A stretch of 64,000 nt of DNA from NCBI RefSeq assembly GCF_002911695.1, contig NZ_PQBS01000037.1:496938-560937 (forward strand), in the 5' to 3' direction. This stretch comes from Gracilimonas amylolytica (GTDB lineage Bacteria > Bacteroidota > Rhodothermia > Balneolales > Balneolaceae). Shown here piece by piece: positions 45,695-54,657 of the stretch (position 1 is the stretch's first letter; each line of letters opens with the position of its first letter). Position numbers and translations under genes: made by a program. Below the pieces are notes generated by a model. It saw only the letters and a list, made by a program, of their open reading frames with translations, did no database searches and was not told the DNA's origin.

Positions 45695-47209
45695 TTACTG
45701 TTTCCAGAAAGTCGGAGAAAAGATGATCAGTACGGTAAAGATCTCGAGTCGCCCGACCATCATCAGCATGATGAGTACCCATTTAGCTAAGTAGGGTAAG
45801 CCCGCAAAGTTGTCGGTGGGACCGAAGTCACCCCAGCCCGGACCAATGTTTCCAATAGCCGCTATGCTTGCCCCGATGGAAGACATGATATCGTAGCCGA
45901 ACAAACTGATGATGAAGGCTCCTGTGGCAAATATGAAGATATAGAGGATAAAGAAACTCAGTACGGTCCTCTGAATATTCTGGCTGATAGCCTGATCTCC
46001 GATCCGAACGGGAAGGATCGCTTTTGGGTGAACGATCTGCTTGATCTCTCTGCCGGTATTACGGATCAGGATCATCCACCGGATCATCTTAATGCCCCCG
46101 CCGGTCGATCCGGCACACCCCCCGGTAAAAAACAGGAGGAAGAGGAAAAAAGCACCTATGGTGTTCCATAGCTCATAATCATCCGTTCCAAATCCGGTAG
46201 TCGTGACAATGGCAATGACCTGAAAGGCCCCTGATCGCAAAGCTTCAAGGATCTCATAATTGTCTTTCAGCCAAAGTGACCCTGAAATGATGATGGTACC
46301 AACAGCTATGACCAGCGTATAAAAACGGATCTCACGATTATTGAAAAAAGATTCTGTATCGCCTTTAAATAGTCGGAAATGCATCGCAAAGTTGACGCCG
46401 GCGAGAAACATAAACAGTATGATCACCCAATCGATATAGGCTGAGTTAAAGGAGGCGATACTTCCATTCTTGGTCGAGAAGCCCCCGGTTGCCATGGTGG
46501 CAAACGCATGATTAATGGCCTCAAACCAATCCATGGACGGGTGTACCCAAAGTAGCAGGAATTCGGCCACGGTAAAGGCTACATATACTCCCCAGAGTAA
46601 CTTTGCAGTTTCTTGTACGCGGGGAGTCAGTTTATCGGCCGTAGGACCCGGCGACTCAGCCTGAAACAGCTGCATACCGCCAATTCCGAGTAGTGGTAAA
46701 ATTGCGAGTGATAGTACGATGATCCCCATACCACCCAGCCAGTGTGCCAGTGAACGCCAGAATAAAAAGCTTTTAGGAATATCCTCTATTTGCGGATTAG
46801 AGAACCCGTCTGAGGTGGTACCTCCAAGTATGGTTGAACCGGTTGTGGACAGACCACTCATGGTTTCAAAGACGGCATCGGTGAAGGAGGGAAGAACCCC
46901 TGAGATCACAAACGGCAGGGCACCAACCAGGGAAAGAGATAACCATGTCAGACTTACAATGAGAAAACCTTCACGCACTCTAAGTTCCTGTGAAGGTTTG
47001 AACAAATACCAAAGTGTGCCTCCGACGGTAAATGCGATGCCTGCCGATATAATAAATGAATGCCAGGTATCTTCCCCGTAAACAAGATCAATGATCGCGG
47101 GCATCAGCAGGGCAAATCCCATAAAGAAGATAAAGGCTCCGAGTACCCCTAATACCACCAGAAAATCGATTTGTGCGCGGGGTGCGTTACTTTTATAGAG
47201 TGAAGCCAT
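45695..47209 (-). CDS. trkH: Trk potassium uptake protein, membrane subunit TrkH
   Basis: 504 residues. Four pore-loop repeats are visible, with the selectivity-filter glycines in LSTTGSTILGG, ATGGFSTKNGS, TTTGFGTDDY and AIGNIGPGWG. A signature GGCAGSTGGGIKMIR in the third repeat is the TrkH loop implicated in gating. About ten transmembrane helices. Its ATG shares a base with the trkA stop (TAATG), so TrkA and TrkH are made together and form the K+ uptake system. Confidence 0.95.
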   Translation of the reverse strand: MASLYKSNAPRAQIDFLVVLGVLGAFIFFMGFALLMPAIIDLVYGEDTWHSFIISAGIAFTVGGTLWYLFKPSQELRVREGFLIVSLTWLSLSLVGALPFVISGVLPSFTDAVFETMSGLSTTGSTILGGTTSDGFSNPQIEDIPKSFLFWRSLAHWLGGMGIIVLSLAILPLLGIGGMQLFQAESPGPTADKLTPRVQETAKLLWGVYVAFTVAEFLLLWVHPSMDWFEAINHAFATMATGGFSTKNGSIASFNSAYIDWVIILFMFLAGVNFAMHFRLFKGDTESFFNNREIRFYTLVIAVGTIIISGSLWLKDNYEILEALRSGAFQVIAIVTTTGFGTDDYELWNTIGAFFLFLLFFTGGCAGSTGGGIKMIRWMILIRNTGREIKQIVHPKAILPVRIGDQAISQNIQRTVLSFFILYIFIFATGAFIISLFGYDIMSSIGASIAAIGNIGPGWGDFGPTDNFAGLPYLAKWVLIMLMMVGRLEIFTVLIIFSPTFWKQ

Positions 47210-48561
47210 TATTGAAAAAGCTTGGTTACACGATCAACGGCAGAGGGCAGGCAGAAGACCATCACCCGGTCACCGGAATTCACTTGTGTTTCTCCGGTTG
47301 CGATTTCAACCGCACCGTCACATAAAACCCCACCGATCACACAACCTTCAGGTAGTTTCTGTTTCTTGATGGGTTTTTTGGTGATCTTTGAGTCTTTGGT
47401 TGCCTGCAGTTCGATCACTTCGGCTTTGATTCCTCTTAATTCAGTCACGGAGATCACCCTGCCACGTCTCACATAACGGTGGATCTCGTTAGAGGCCGCC
47501 ACCTTTTTGTTGATGACGGCATCGAGGCCTATGGTTTGTGCCAGTGGGATAAAGTCCGGTTTGGAAACAAGGGCTACGGTTTTTTTAACCTCAAGGTGCT
47601 TTGCCATCAGGCATGAGATAATATTGGATTCCTCATCATCCGTTACTGCAATAAAAGCATCCATTTCGTTGATGCCTTCTGTAACCAACAGATCCGGATC
47701 GGTTGGATTCCCATGCAGCACCATGATGTCTTTCATGTCAATGGCCAGCTGTTCAGCCTTATCATAATCCGGTTCGATCAGCTTTACCGACCAATTCTTG
47801 GCTGGATCATCCACAAGGAGTTTGGCGATCATAGACCCCATGCCTGAACCGCCGGCTATCATCACAGAATTAAGTTCCTGATCTTTTTTACCCGTGGTTT
47901 TTATAACGGTATTGATGTTTTTAGTCTCAGCCAGAATAAAGACCTGATCGTAATTCTGCAGCTTAACAGATCCGGTTGGAATGATCGTACGTCCACGCCG
48001 GCCAATAGCTACCACCCTGAAAGTCAGGTCGGGATAGGAAGCCGCATATTCTGTAAGAGATTTATTTATGAGGGGTGAATTCTTTTCAAGCCGTATGCCA
48101 ATAAGTTGCATGCGATCATCCGCAAGGTTTATGACATCACTGGCTGAGGACCGTTTAAGTAACTGTGCGATCTCATGGGCGGCACTCAGCTCGGGATGTA
48201 TCATCACGTCGATACCAAGGTCGGAGGGGGTAAGTGGGGCATTTTCATCCGAAAATTCATCACTCCGGATACGGGCTATGACCATCTTAGCTCCCAAACG
48301 CTTGCCGATCATCCCCGCGATCATATTCACCTCATCAATACTGGTTACACAGATCAGGATATCTGCTTCACCTGCCGAGGCTGTTACAAGGTCTTTAACG
48401 GATGTAGCGTTGCCTTCAATGGTAAGAACATCCAGAGAGTCTGCCACTCTTGATAAAGCCGCTTTATCACGGTCAAGCACCCTTACATCGTGTTTTTCGG
48501 AAGAAAGCACACTAGCCAGGTCGTAGCCAATTTCTCCGCCACCAATAATTACGATCTTCAA
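47209..48561 (-). CDS. trkA: Trk potassium uptake protein, NAD-binding subunit TrkA
   Basis: 450 residues. Two RCK repeats: Rossmann motifs VIIGGGEIGYDLASVL at the start and MIAGGSGMGSMIAKLL near residue 231, each followed by a TrkA-C domain (~145-225 and ~370-450). Peripheral membrane protein that controls TrkH by binding NAD(H)/ATP. First gene of the trkA-trkH operon; its upstream region has a -7 element and a 10-bp palindrome. Confidence 0.95.
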   Translation of the reverse strand: MKIVIIGGGEIGYDLASVLSSEKHDVRVLDRDKAALSRVADSLDVLTIEGNATSVKDLVTASAGEADILICVTSIDEVNMIAGMIGKRLGAKMVIARIRSDEFSDENAPLTPSDLGIDVMIHPELSAAHEIAQLLKRSSASDVINLADDRMQLIGIRLEKNSPLINKSLTEYAASYPDLTFRVVAIGRRGRTIIPTGSVKLQNYDQVFILAETKNINTVIKTTGKKDQELNSVMIAGGSGMGSMIAKLLVDDPAKNWSVKLIEPDYDKAEQLAIDMKDIMVLHGNPTDPDLLVTEGINEMDAFIAVTDDEESNIISCLMAKHLEVKKTVALVSKPDFIPLAQTIGLDAVINKKVAASNEIHRYVRRGRVISVTELRGIKAEVIELQATKDSKITKKPIKKQKLPEGCVIGGVLCDGAVEIATGETQVNSGDRVMVFCLPSAVDRVTKLFQ

Positions 48562-48607
48562 TAGTCAGTTGGTTTCATTTTCAAAAAGCAATCAATGTTA
48601 CCATGAT

Positions 48608-48617
48608 TTCACGTGAA
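48608..48617. promoter_or_regulatory. Palindrome TTCACGTGAA upstream of trkA
   Basis: Perfect 10-bp palindrome about 50 bp upstream of the trkA ATG and ~22 bp past the predicted -7 element, in the untranslated leader. A candidate operator for repression of potassium uptake. Confidence 0.35.
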
Positions 48618-48638
48618 TTGAAAATGTTTTAAATTTTC

Positions 48639-48647
48639 ACAAACGTA
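48639..48647 (-). promoter_or_regulatory. Putative -7 element (TACGTTTGT) of trkAH
   Basis: Exact TAnnTTTG on the minus strand, 77 bp upstream of the trkA ATG and directly after the end of the PKD-protein gene. Confidence 0.45.
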
Positions 48648-48668
48648 AAAATAACAGCATATTACAGG

Positions 48669-51600
48669 CTAATCAGTGATAATTATTAGATCAGTCTCAA
48701 CGGGCAGTGAGCCTTTTGTATTGAGATCAGCTGCACGAACCTTAAATCTGTTTTCGCCTTCCTTCAAAGTGAGCTCGATCTTTGGTCCATTGCCCAATAT
48801 CTGCCCATCTTCTGTCAGCCAGGTAAACCGAACTTCGTTTACGTTACGATTTAATACCGGTGCACTAATGATCTTTTCAGGGTTTGCCGGAGTGTGAGCA
48901 AGCTCAATAGTAGTTTGAGGCTGTTCAAATGCAAGCGGTTGTTTTATGTTGATGGGGTAAGCCCGGAAATAGATCGGATCCCCCTCAAAAAACCAATAGA
49001 TCCTAAGATCCTGGGTTCCGGTTTGATCTGCTGTCCAGGATGAAGTGTATTGATTTCCGTTTGGGAACCTCCAGTCAGAGCTGATACCAAGTTCTTCAAT
49101 GGAAAGAGATTGTCCTGCGATGATGGATCTCGGATATTTTGGATAGATCAAAGGGATATCTCTGGGAGTGATCTCGACAACGGCGGAATCAATGGAATTT
49201 GGGGCATTTTGGCCATCATCCTGCAGCAGGGTTACCCTGTGTTTTCGGGCCTCAGTTGGTGTGAATGTATTTCCATCGATCGGTTGACCATCTATAAGCC
49301 AGGTATCCGTAACGGATTGCCCATCGGCATCCCTGTCAGGACTTGAAAACAGGGTGACCGGTTCCCCAATAAACCGAACCGCGGAAGTGCTGATCTGTGG
49401 TTTGGGCGCATTATTAGCAATAAAGGTCTTTTCAGCGACAGATCTGTTATTTGAGGTAGGACTGTTGTCAGTGATCTCCAGCCTGACCGTATGAGCCCCC
49501 GGCTCGATCGCTTTGATCAATTGAGCCGCATTTTTACTGATCAATTCACCATCAAGGTACCATTTATACTCTTTTATGTATCCATCCCGATCGTATGAAT
49601 TCATGGCACTTAGTTCAACATCGCCACCTGCCGCTACTATTTCAGGAAGCTCCCATTCGATCACCGGCGGGGCATTCACTCTAATAGATCTTGTAAAACT
49701 GGCAGTGTTACAGGTCACATTTGAACTGGTCTGAAGGTTCAACGTAACCAGATATTCTCCCGGTTCATTGAACTGATGATCTGTGACGAAACCTGATTTT
49801 TCGATCACGTTGTCATCTTTCCGGATCTGCCATTCGATATCTGTTAACTGCTCCTCGGAGGTAGAATTACTTCCATCAAACTGTACCGTTTCACCGGGTT
49901 CTATCCACTCAGGTACTTCATAACGTGCCTGAGGGCCTTCAATTACCCTGACCACGGCACGTGCCTGATTGGTGTTCCCGCAATTCACTGAGCCCGAGCC
50001 TTCTACAGTAAGGGTTACCGGAAAGATCCCTGGCTGGGTGAAAACGTGGCGGATCTTAGGTCCCGTTTCAATGGTTCCATCACCGAAGTCCCACAGCAAA
50101 GAGGGCAGAGCCCCGGATGGGTCCACACTGTTTGATCCGTCGAATTCAAGAGCTGTATCCACACAAACAGTGGTGTCTGTGACGTTCATCTTGGCCACCG
50201 GCGAGCCTTCAATAATGACGGGTATCTTGGTAACTGTGGTTTTATTGGAAATGCCGTCTGTCATGCTGAGAATGGCATCATATATACCCGGACGATCATA
50301 TACGTAAGAGGGGTTTGCACTTTCTGAAACATCACCGTTTCCAAAATCCCACTGAACATCGAAGGCATCCCCATCGGGGTCGTAGCTTTGCGAGCTGTTA
50401 AATAGTATGGTTTGTCCGGCACAGGATATGACCACTGAATCTGCGACGGCCTGAACAGGTCGGTTGATAAGCACGCGAATTGATTTTTCAGCACTTCTGT
50501 TTTCAAGTCCGGTTCCATCATCCACTTTCAGGTTAAAGATATGAACACCGAATTCAGGTGCCTTCCAGCTAAAACTGGCTTCCGAGCGTTTGGAACCGTC
50601 AGGGAGTGTCCACTCAAAATTCAGTGGATCATCATCGGCATCGTAGGTGGAGGTGGCATCGAGGGTCACATCCAGTGAATTGGATCTGATAACGGATTCT
50701 GACACAATGTAAGGGGTATGATTTACATTGATGGTTCCCTCAATGGTTTTTACTGAATTGGCTACACCTTCGTTATCGGTTGCAGTGATGGTAAAGTAAT
50801 GGACCCCACTTTCCTGAAAACGCATCGTGGCTTCAGGTCCCTGAAACGTACTTCCGTCTTCAAACGACCACTCTATGTTTGTGATCTCACCATCCGGATC
50901 ATGGGTTTCTGCAGCACTCAAAGTAACCTCTTGTCCAGAGCCGATCTTTTCCGGGGTTGCTTCCCAAAGTATAACCGGAGCGTGATTAGCACGCACGGTT
51001 TGGCTCATCAATCCCTGAGCGATCTGATTGCCGGAATTATCACGAACCTTTAGTGTGACAACGTGTTCACCGGGTTCTTCAATGATGACTTCTGGGTTTG
51101 GTCCGTTGGCAATAGGAGCCCCATCCAAGAACCATTCGTAGCGTGTTATGATGCCATCTTCATCAAAACTTTCCGTACCATCGAGGCGAATGGGAATTCC
51201 GGTGGGTACAACTTCAGGTAATTCAAAAATGGCTTCAGGGAATTCATTGACAATGATCGTATGAGATCTGACCCTTGCGCTATTTGCTTGTCCCCGTCCG
51301 TCGTCAATGGTCAGCGTGACCTCATATGATCCCGGTTGCTGATAGGTGTGTTCTATTTCAACTCCGTTGAGGATCGTGCCATCTCCCATATTCCAGGTAT
51401 AACTGAAATTTGGGGGCAGTTGATTTTCACCATTGTCGTAACTGAGGCTGATCTTACCGGTTGAGGTGATGGATGGTGCTAAAATTTGTTGGCCTGAAGG
51501 TCCGCCTGCATTGGTTTTATTTGATACCACGATTCGGGCCTGTCGCTGACTGTTACTGCAATTTGGAATATCTCCTCCATTATTAACACGCACTGAAATA

Positions 51601-52865
51601 ATGTAACTGCCGGGCTGTGTTGAAGAAAAGTTGAAAGAGGGAGAAGTAGCCTGCAGCTCACCGTTAACAAACCAGAAATAATTTAACGGTTTGCCCTGCA
51701 TATCATAAGAATCAGCGGCTGAAAGGGTAACCACTTCTGCCAGTGCAATGTCCGTTTTTGGTACGTTAAGGCGTGCAATGGGTGGTTCAGTGATCTGAAG
51801 CGTTTGGTCAATGATCCATTCATCCGGAAATGAAATGAGAGTGTTTGGCACCCGAATCGTCATATTTACCGTACCACGATTGCTGAATACCAGGGTTGGG
51901 TTAGCCCCGGTTCCAATGGTTTCACCATTTACCTGCCAGCGGGCATTCCTGAAATCGGCAGAATTGATGACGGGACTCGTAAGCTCAAATGATTTTTCAG
52001 AACAGGTTTGTACAGGCCGCTCTGCCAGTGAGATCTGTGGATCATGAAACGGGGTGAGATTCGGAGGAAGATGCCAGGCCTTAGGTTGTTCTTGATCAAC
52101 AACAGAAAAAACAGAATTGGATCGTTCAAAATCTCCAACTGAAAGGACCCAGTTGTTTTGAGTGCCAAACCTGGTTTCGGGCACACCTGTATCATTCAAA
52201 TTATAATGCCGCCCAAATCTGTCGAGTTTGGTTAAGTAGATATCATCAGAGGTATTAATGGTGAATGGACCGTACTCATGTGATGCTTGATGAGGGGTGA
52301 TCTGCAGTGCGTCTCCATTTTTAAAACCTAAGGTTCGCAGTGATAGATTCAGGCTTATGATGTTCCATGAATTTGATGAGGAGCCGGATTCAGTGACCGT
52401 TCGGATCTTAAAGCTGTTTAGATCATCTCCGGAGGTGATACGGACCCGTAGAATATAGCCGCTGGGAATGGGGGAAAGACCTGAGCCCAAATTTTTCCAG
52501 CTTTTGGTAAAATTTGATTCATTTTCAACCTGCAGGGAATATTCAGGAGATCCTGCCACATTTCGTTTTTCAGGCTTACCGTCAACCAGTCGGTACAAGT
52601 CATTGAAAGGGTAGATCTCAAATGAAGTGGATGTGTTGGCGTTTCCGGATAAAATATCCAAATCACTTCCGGTTGCCGCATCGAAGATCTGCAGTGTGGC
52701 TTGGGAGGCGTTTTCGTCGGGTTGAACCCATAAGTCGATGGTTTGAAGGGCCGGGTCAGCTTGATTACCTGACACAGCAACATAGGTTTCCTGAGCCAAA
52801 AGTTTCGGTTCAACCAAAACAAATGTCATTAAAATGAGTAAGGCTCTGAATAATTGTTTGTTCAT
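48669..52865 (-). CDS. Giant secreted PKD-repeat protein
   Basis: 1398 residues from the ATG at 52865 (frame open to 52952, overlapping the upstream gene). Signal peptide MNKQLFRALLILMTFVLVEPKLLAQ. An unrecognised beta-rich N-terminal domain (~30-300) with many SxW and NxT motifs is followed by about ten PKD-like domains (~360-1200), each with the D(G)D/DG..S.W pattern (for example WDFGNGDVSESANPSYVYDR and WDFGDGTIETGPKIRHVF). The C-terminal ~200 residues are another beta-rich region. No T9SS sorting domain, LPXTG or membrane anchor is seen. It starts 4 bp after the FecR-type gene, which is 9 bp after a histidine kinase, so all three are one operon. Likely a surface or periplasmic binding/scaffold protein. 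Confidence 0.85.
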   Translation of the reverse strand: MNKQLFRALLILMTFVLVEPKLLAQETYVAVSGNQADPALQTIDLWVQPDENASQATLQIFDAATGSDLDILSGNANTSTSFEIYPFNDLYRLVDGKPEKRNVAGSPEYSLQVENESNFTKSWKNLGSGLSPIPSGYILRVRITSGDDLNSFKIRTVTESGSSSNSWNIISLNLSLRTLGFKNGDALQITPHQASHEYGPFTINTSDDIYLTKLDRFGRHYNLNDTGVPETRFGTQNNWVLSVGDFERSNSVFSVVDQEQPKAWHLPPNLTPFHDPQISLAERPVQTCSEKSFELTSPVINSADFRNARWQVNGETIGTGANPTLVFSNRGTVNMTIRVPNTLISFPDEWIIDQTLQITEPPIARLNVPKTDIALAEVVTLSAADSYDMQGKPLNYFWFVNGELQATSPSFNFSSTQPGSYIISVRVNNGGDIPNCSNSQRQARIVVSNKTNAGGPSGQQILAPSITSTGKISLSYDNGENQLPPNFSYTWNMGDGTILNGVEIEHTYQQPGSYEVTLTIDDGRGQANSARVRSHTIIVNEFPEAIFELPEVVPTGIPIRLDGTESFDEDGIITRYEWFLDGAPIANGPNPEVIIEEPGEHVVTLKVRDNSGNQIAQGLMSQTVRANHAPVILWEATPEKIGSGQEVTLSAAETHDPDGEITNIEWSFEDGSTFQGPEATMRFQESGVHYFTITATDNEGVANSVKTIEGTINVNHTPYIVSESVIRSNSLDVTLDATSTYDADDDPLNFEWTLPDGSKRSEASFSWKAPEFGVHIFNLKVDDGTGLENRSAEKSIRVLINRPVQAVADSVVISCAGQTILFNSSQSYDPDGDAFDVQWDFGNGDVSESANPSYVYDRPGIYDAILSMTDGISNKTTVTKIPVIIEGSPVAKMNVTDTTVCVDTALEFDGSNSVDPSGALPSLLWDFGDGTIETGPKIRHVFTQPGIFPVTLTVEGSGSVNCGNTNQARAVVRVIEGPQARYEVPEWIEPGETVQFDGSNSTSEEQLTDIEWQIRKDDNVIEKSGFVTDHQFNEPGEYLVTLNLQTSSNVTCNTASFTRSIRVNAPPVIEWELPEIVAAGGDVELSAMNSYDRDGYIKEYKWYLDGELISKNAAQLIKAIEPGAHTVRLEITDNSPTSNNRSVAEKTFIANNAPKPQISTSAVRFIGEPVTLFSSPDRDADGQSVTDTWLIDGQPIDGNTFTPTEARKHRVTLLQDDGQNAPNSIDSAVVEITPRDIPLIYPKYPRSIIAGQSLSIEELGISSDWRFPNGNQYTSSWTADQTGTQDLRIYWFFEGDPIYFRAYPINIKQPLAFEQPQTTIELAHTPANPEKIISAPVLNRNVNEVRFTWLTEDGQILGNGPKIELTLKEGENRFKVRAADLNTKGSLPVETDLIIITD

Positions 52866-52869
52866 AAAA

Positions 52870-54648
52870 TTACTGAACTGAATATGAATTCGAAAAATAG
52901 ATCTCACCGGTCCGGGAGTCTTTAAAGCTAATTTCCAGGTCACCGGTTTCAAGAGTTAGGGTAACCGCCCAGTTACCGTTGAAATCAGTTTTAACCGATC
53001 TCTCAGAAGTATTATTACTGAGAACCACTTCAATACCGGGATACAAGTTTCCTGAAAATGTCGTGGAACCGGAGCGAATGGGAGTTAGATCACTGCCTGA
53101 TGCACTTCTAACCCTGATGTCAAACACTCGTTCTTTGGTCATGTTCACCACTCTTAAAGATCTCTGTGTGGTATTTCCGGATGGATCAGTGGCCTTAAGG
53201 TCAAATGTCTTTTCTTTGTCATTGATCTGGGTTTGGTATGAGAACCTACCGGTGGACTGTACTGAGATCCTTTCATTGTTTAAGGTTAACCGTGCTTCAG
53301 GTTCCGTAGCTCCTTCAACGTCTAACTGCCCATTCACAGCAAACAAAAGATCATTATTCAGGTTATCAATAAATATTGGGGGAGGTACTTTATCAATGGA
53401 TCGAATGATCCGGATCGTCTCAGAAAATGGACCTCGAAGGCCTAAGTGATCAATGGCCTGAACACGCACGTACGTGATTCCCATGGGTAAAGTGTTGAAG
53501 GCAAGTGACGTATCAGTCATGCGCACCTCATTAACGTTATCTTCAAACTTAGAGTCAGTGCTGTGTTGAATTCTGTAAGAAACGGCTCCATCTATCGGTA
53601 TGAATGAAATAACAACCGCCTGATCACTTACAACCGAATCTGAGGTCGCCCATGTTATTTCCGGAGAGGGCAATAATTTCACGGGTTCCATCGGTGACTT
53701 ACCTCTTTCCACCACGGTTCCTTCATTCTGGCGAATGGTTACGGTTACATTATTTGAATTAACGATCGCCTGTCCGTCATAGTTGGTCAGCTTAACGAGT
53801 CCTGATTCTTCTGTTTCGGCATAAAAATTCTGGGTTTGAAGTTCAGACACAGAGGAACCGGCATTCAGTATGTACCGACTCTGTTCTTTCCCTGAGGCTG
53901 AAAGTTTAGCGAGTAACCCGCCGTCTTCGAGGGTGATCTCGGTATCGGTGGAATTATTGAGTCGATCTATCCGGGATTTTCGAATAACCGCCATGGTATT
54001 TGGTTCAACCTGTATATCACTGCCATCCACAAAGGATAGGAGTGCATAGCTTTCAGAGAACGTCCTGATCCCATCGGATTGTTCGAACAGATCTCCCCGC
54101 ATGGCATCGGTCCATGAACCCAGTAAACCAAGTCGCTTATCTACCTGTCCTTTCTTTTGGGATAACTGGGCCTGGACGTCCACAACCCGGTTTTCATTTA
54201 ATGCAGATTCCATACTATCAACTGCGGATGGGAGGTTTCTGCCAAGGGAAAAAGCCTGCTCAATGTTTCCATCATTGATCGCCTTGGTATAGGCAGACAT
54301 AAGTTTCTGCACTTCCTGATACTCTTCTGCCGCGAAAACCGTAGCTCCATCAGCTATCAATGTGCCGATCCGTTCTTTTTGAGCAGCGATGGAAGCATGG
54401 ATCTGTGAGAAATTCTGAAGTTCCTGAACTTGCGAAGGAGTAATGCTGAATACATTTTCTTCTGTATCATGATCAGCAAGCGATATCACCAAAGGCCAGT
54501 TTTGGGTACTGCCGGTATAATCTTCCGCAATTTTTTGTAATTCACTGGCTTTGAATGACAATGAGTTTCCCTGAGCCATAGTAATCCCATGGCCCAAAAT
54601 CAGGGCTGTAATAAAGCCAATAAAGACTTTAACATAACTCCTTTTCAT
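52870..54648 (-). CDS. FecR-domain secreted protein with fibronectin/Ig-like domains
   Basis: 592 residues with a signal peptide (YVKVFIGFITALILGHGITMAQ). A helical region (~30-195) rich in alpha-helix precedes a FecR-like beta domain (~205-325; SDGIRTFSESYALLSFVDGSDIQVEPNTM… GGLLAKLSASGKEQS… AGSSVSELQTQNFYAETEES). After it come a fibronectin-III-like segment (~330-425) and Ig-like domains (~440-510 and ~515-592). FecR domains normally sense or relay an extracytoplasmic cue; here there is no sigma factor or TonB receptor, and the partner in the operon is a histidine kinase. Middle gene of the three-gene operon. Confidence 0.85.
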   Translation of the reverse strand: MKRSYVKVFIGFITALILGHGITMAQGNSLSFKASELQKIAEDYTGSTQNWPLVISLADHDTEENVFSITPSQVQELQNFSQIHASIAAQKERIGTLIADGATVFAAEEYQEVQKLMSAYTKAINDGNIEQAFSLGRNLPSAVDSMESALNENRVVDVQAQLSQKKGQVDKRLGLLGSWTDAMRGDLFEQSDGIRTFSESYALLSFVDGSDIQVEPNTMAVIRKSRIDRLNNSTDTEITLEDGGLLAKLSASGKEQSRYILNAGSSVSELQTQNFYAETEESGLVKLTNYDGQAIVNSNNVTVTIRQNEGTVVERGKSPMEPVKLLPSPEITWATSDSVVSDQAVVISFIPIDGAVSYRIQHSTDSKFEDNVNEVRMTDTSLAFNTLPMGITYVRVQAIDHLGLRGPFSETIRIIRSIDKVPPPIFIDNLNNDLLFAVNGQLDVEGATEPEARLTLNNERISVQSTGRFSYQTQINDKEKTFDLKATDPSGNTTQRSLRVVNMTKERVFDIRVRSASGSDLTPIRSGSTTFSGNLYPGIEVVLSNNTSERSVKTDFNGNWAVTLTLETGDLEISFKDSRTGEIYFSNSYSVQ

Positions 54649-54657
54649 TTCTACCCG

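Noticed and set aside
48068..48526. 152-codon plus-strand frame
   Set aside because: Antisense to trkA, with S/A-rich translation typical of shadow frames.
48669..52865. T9SS C-terminal sorting domain on the PKD protein
   Set aside because: The C-terminus (LPVETDLIIITD) has no recognisable sorting signature or anchor.
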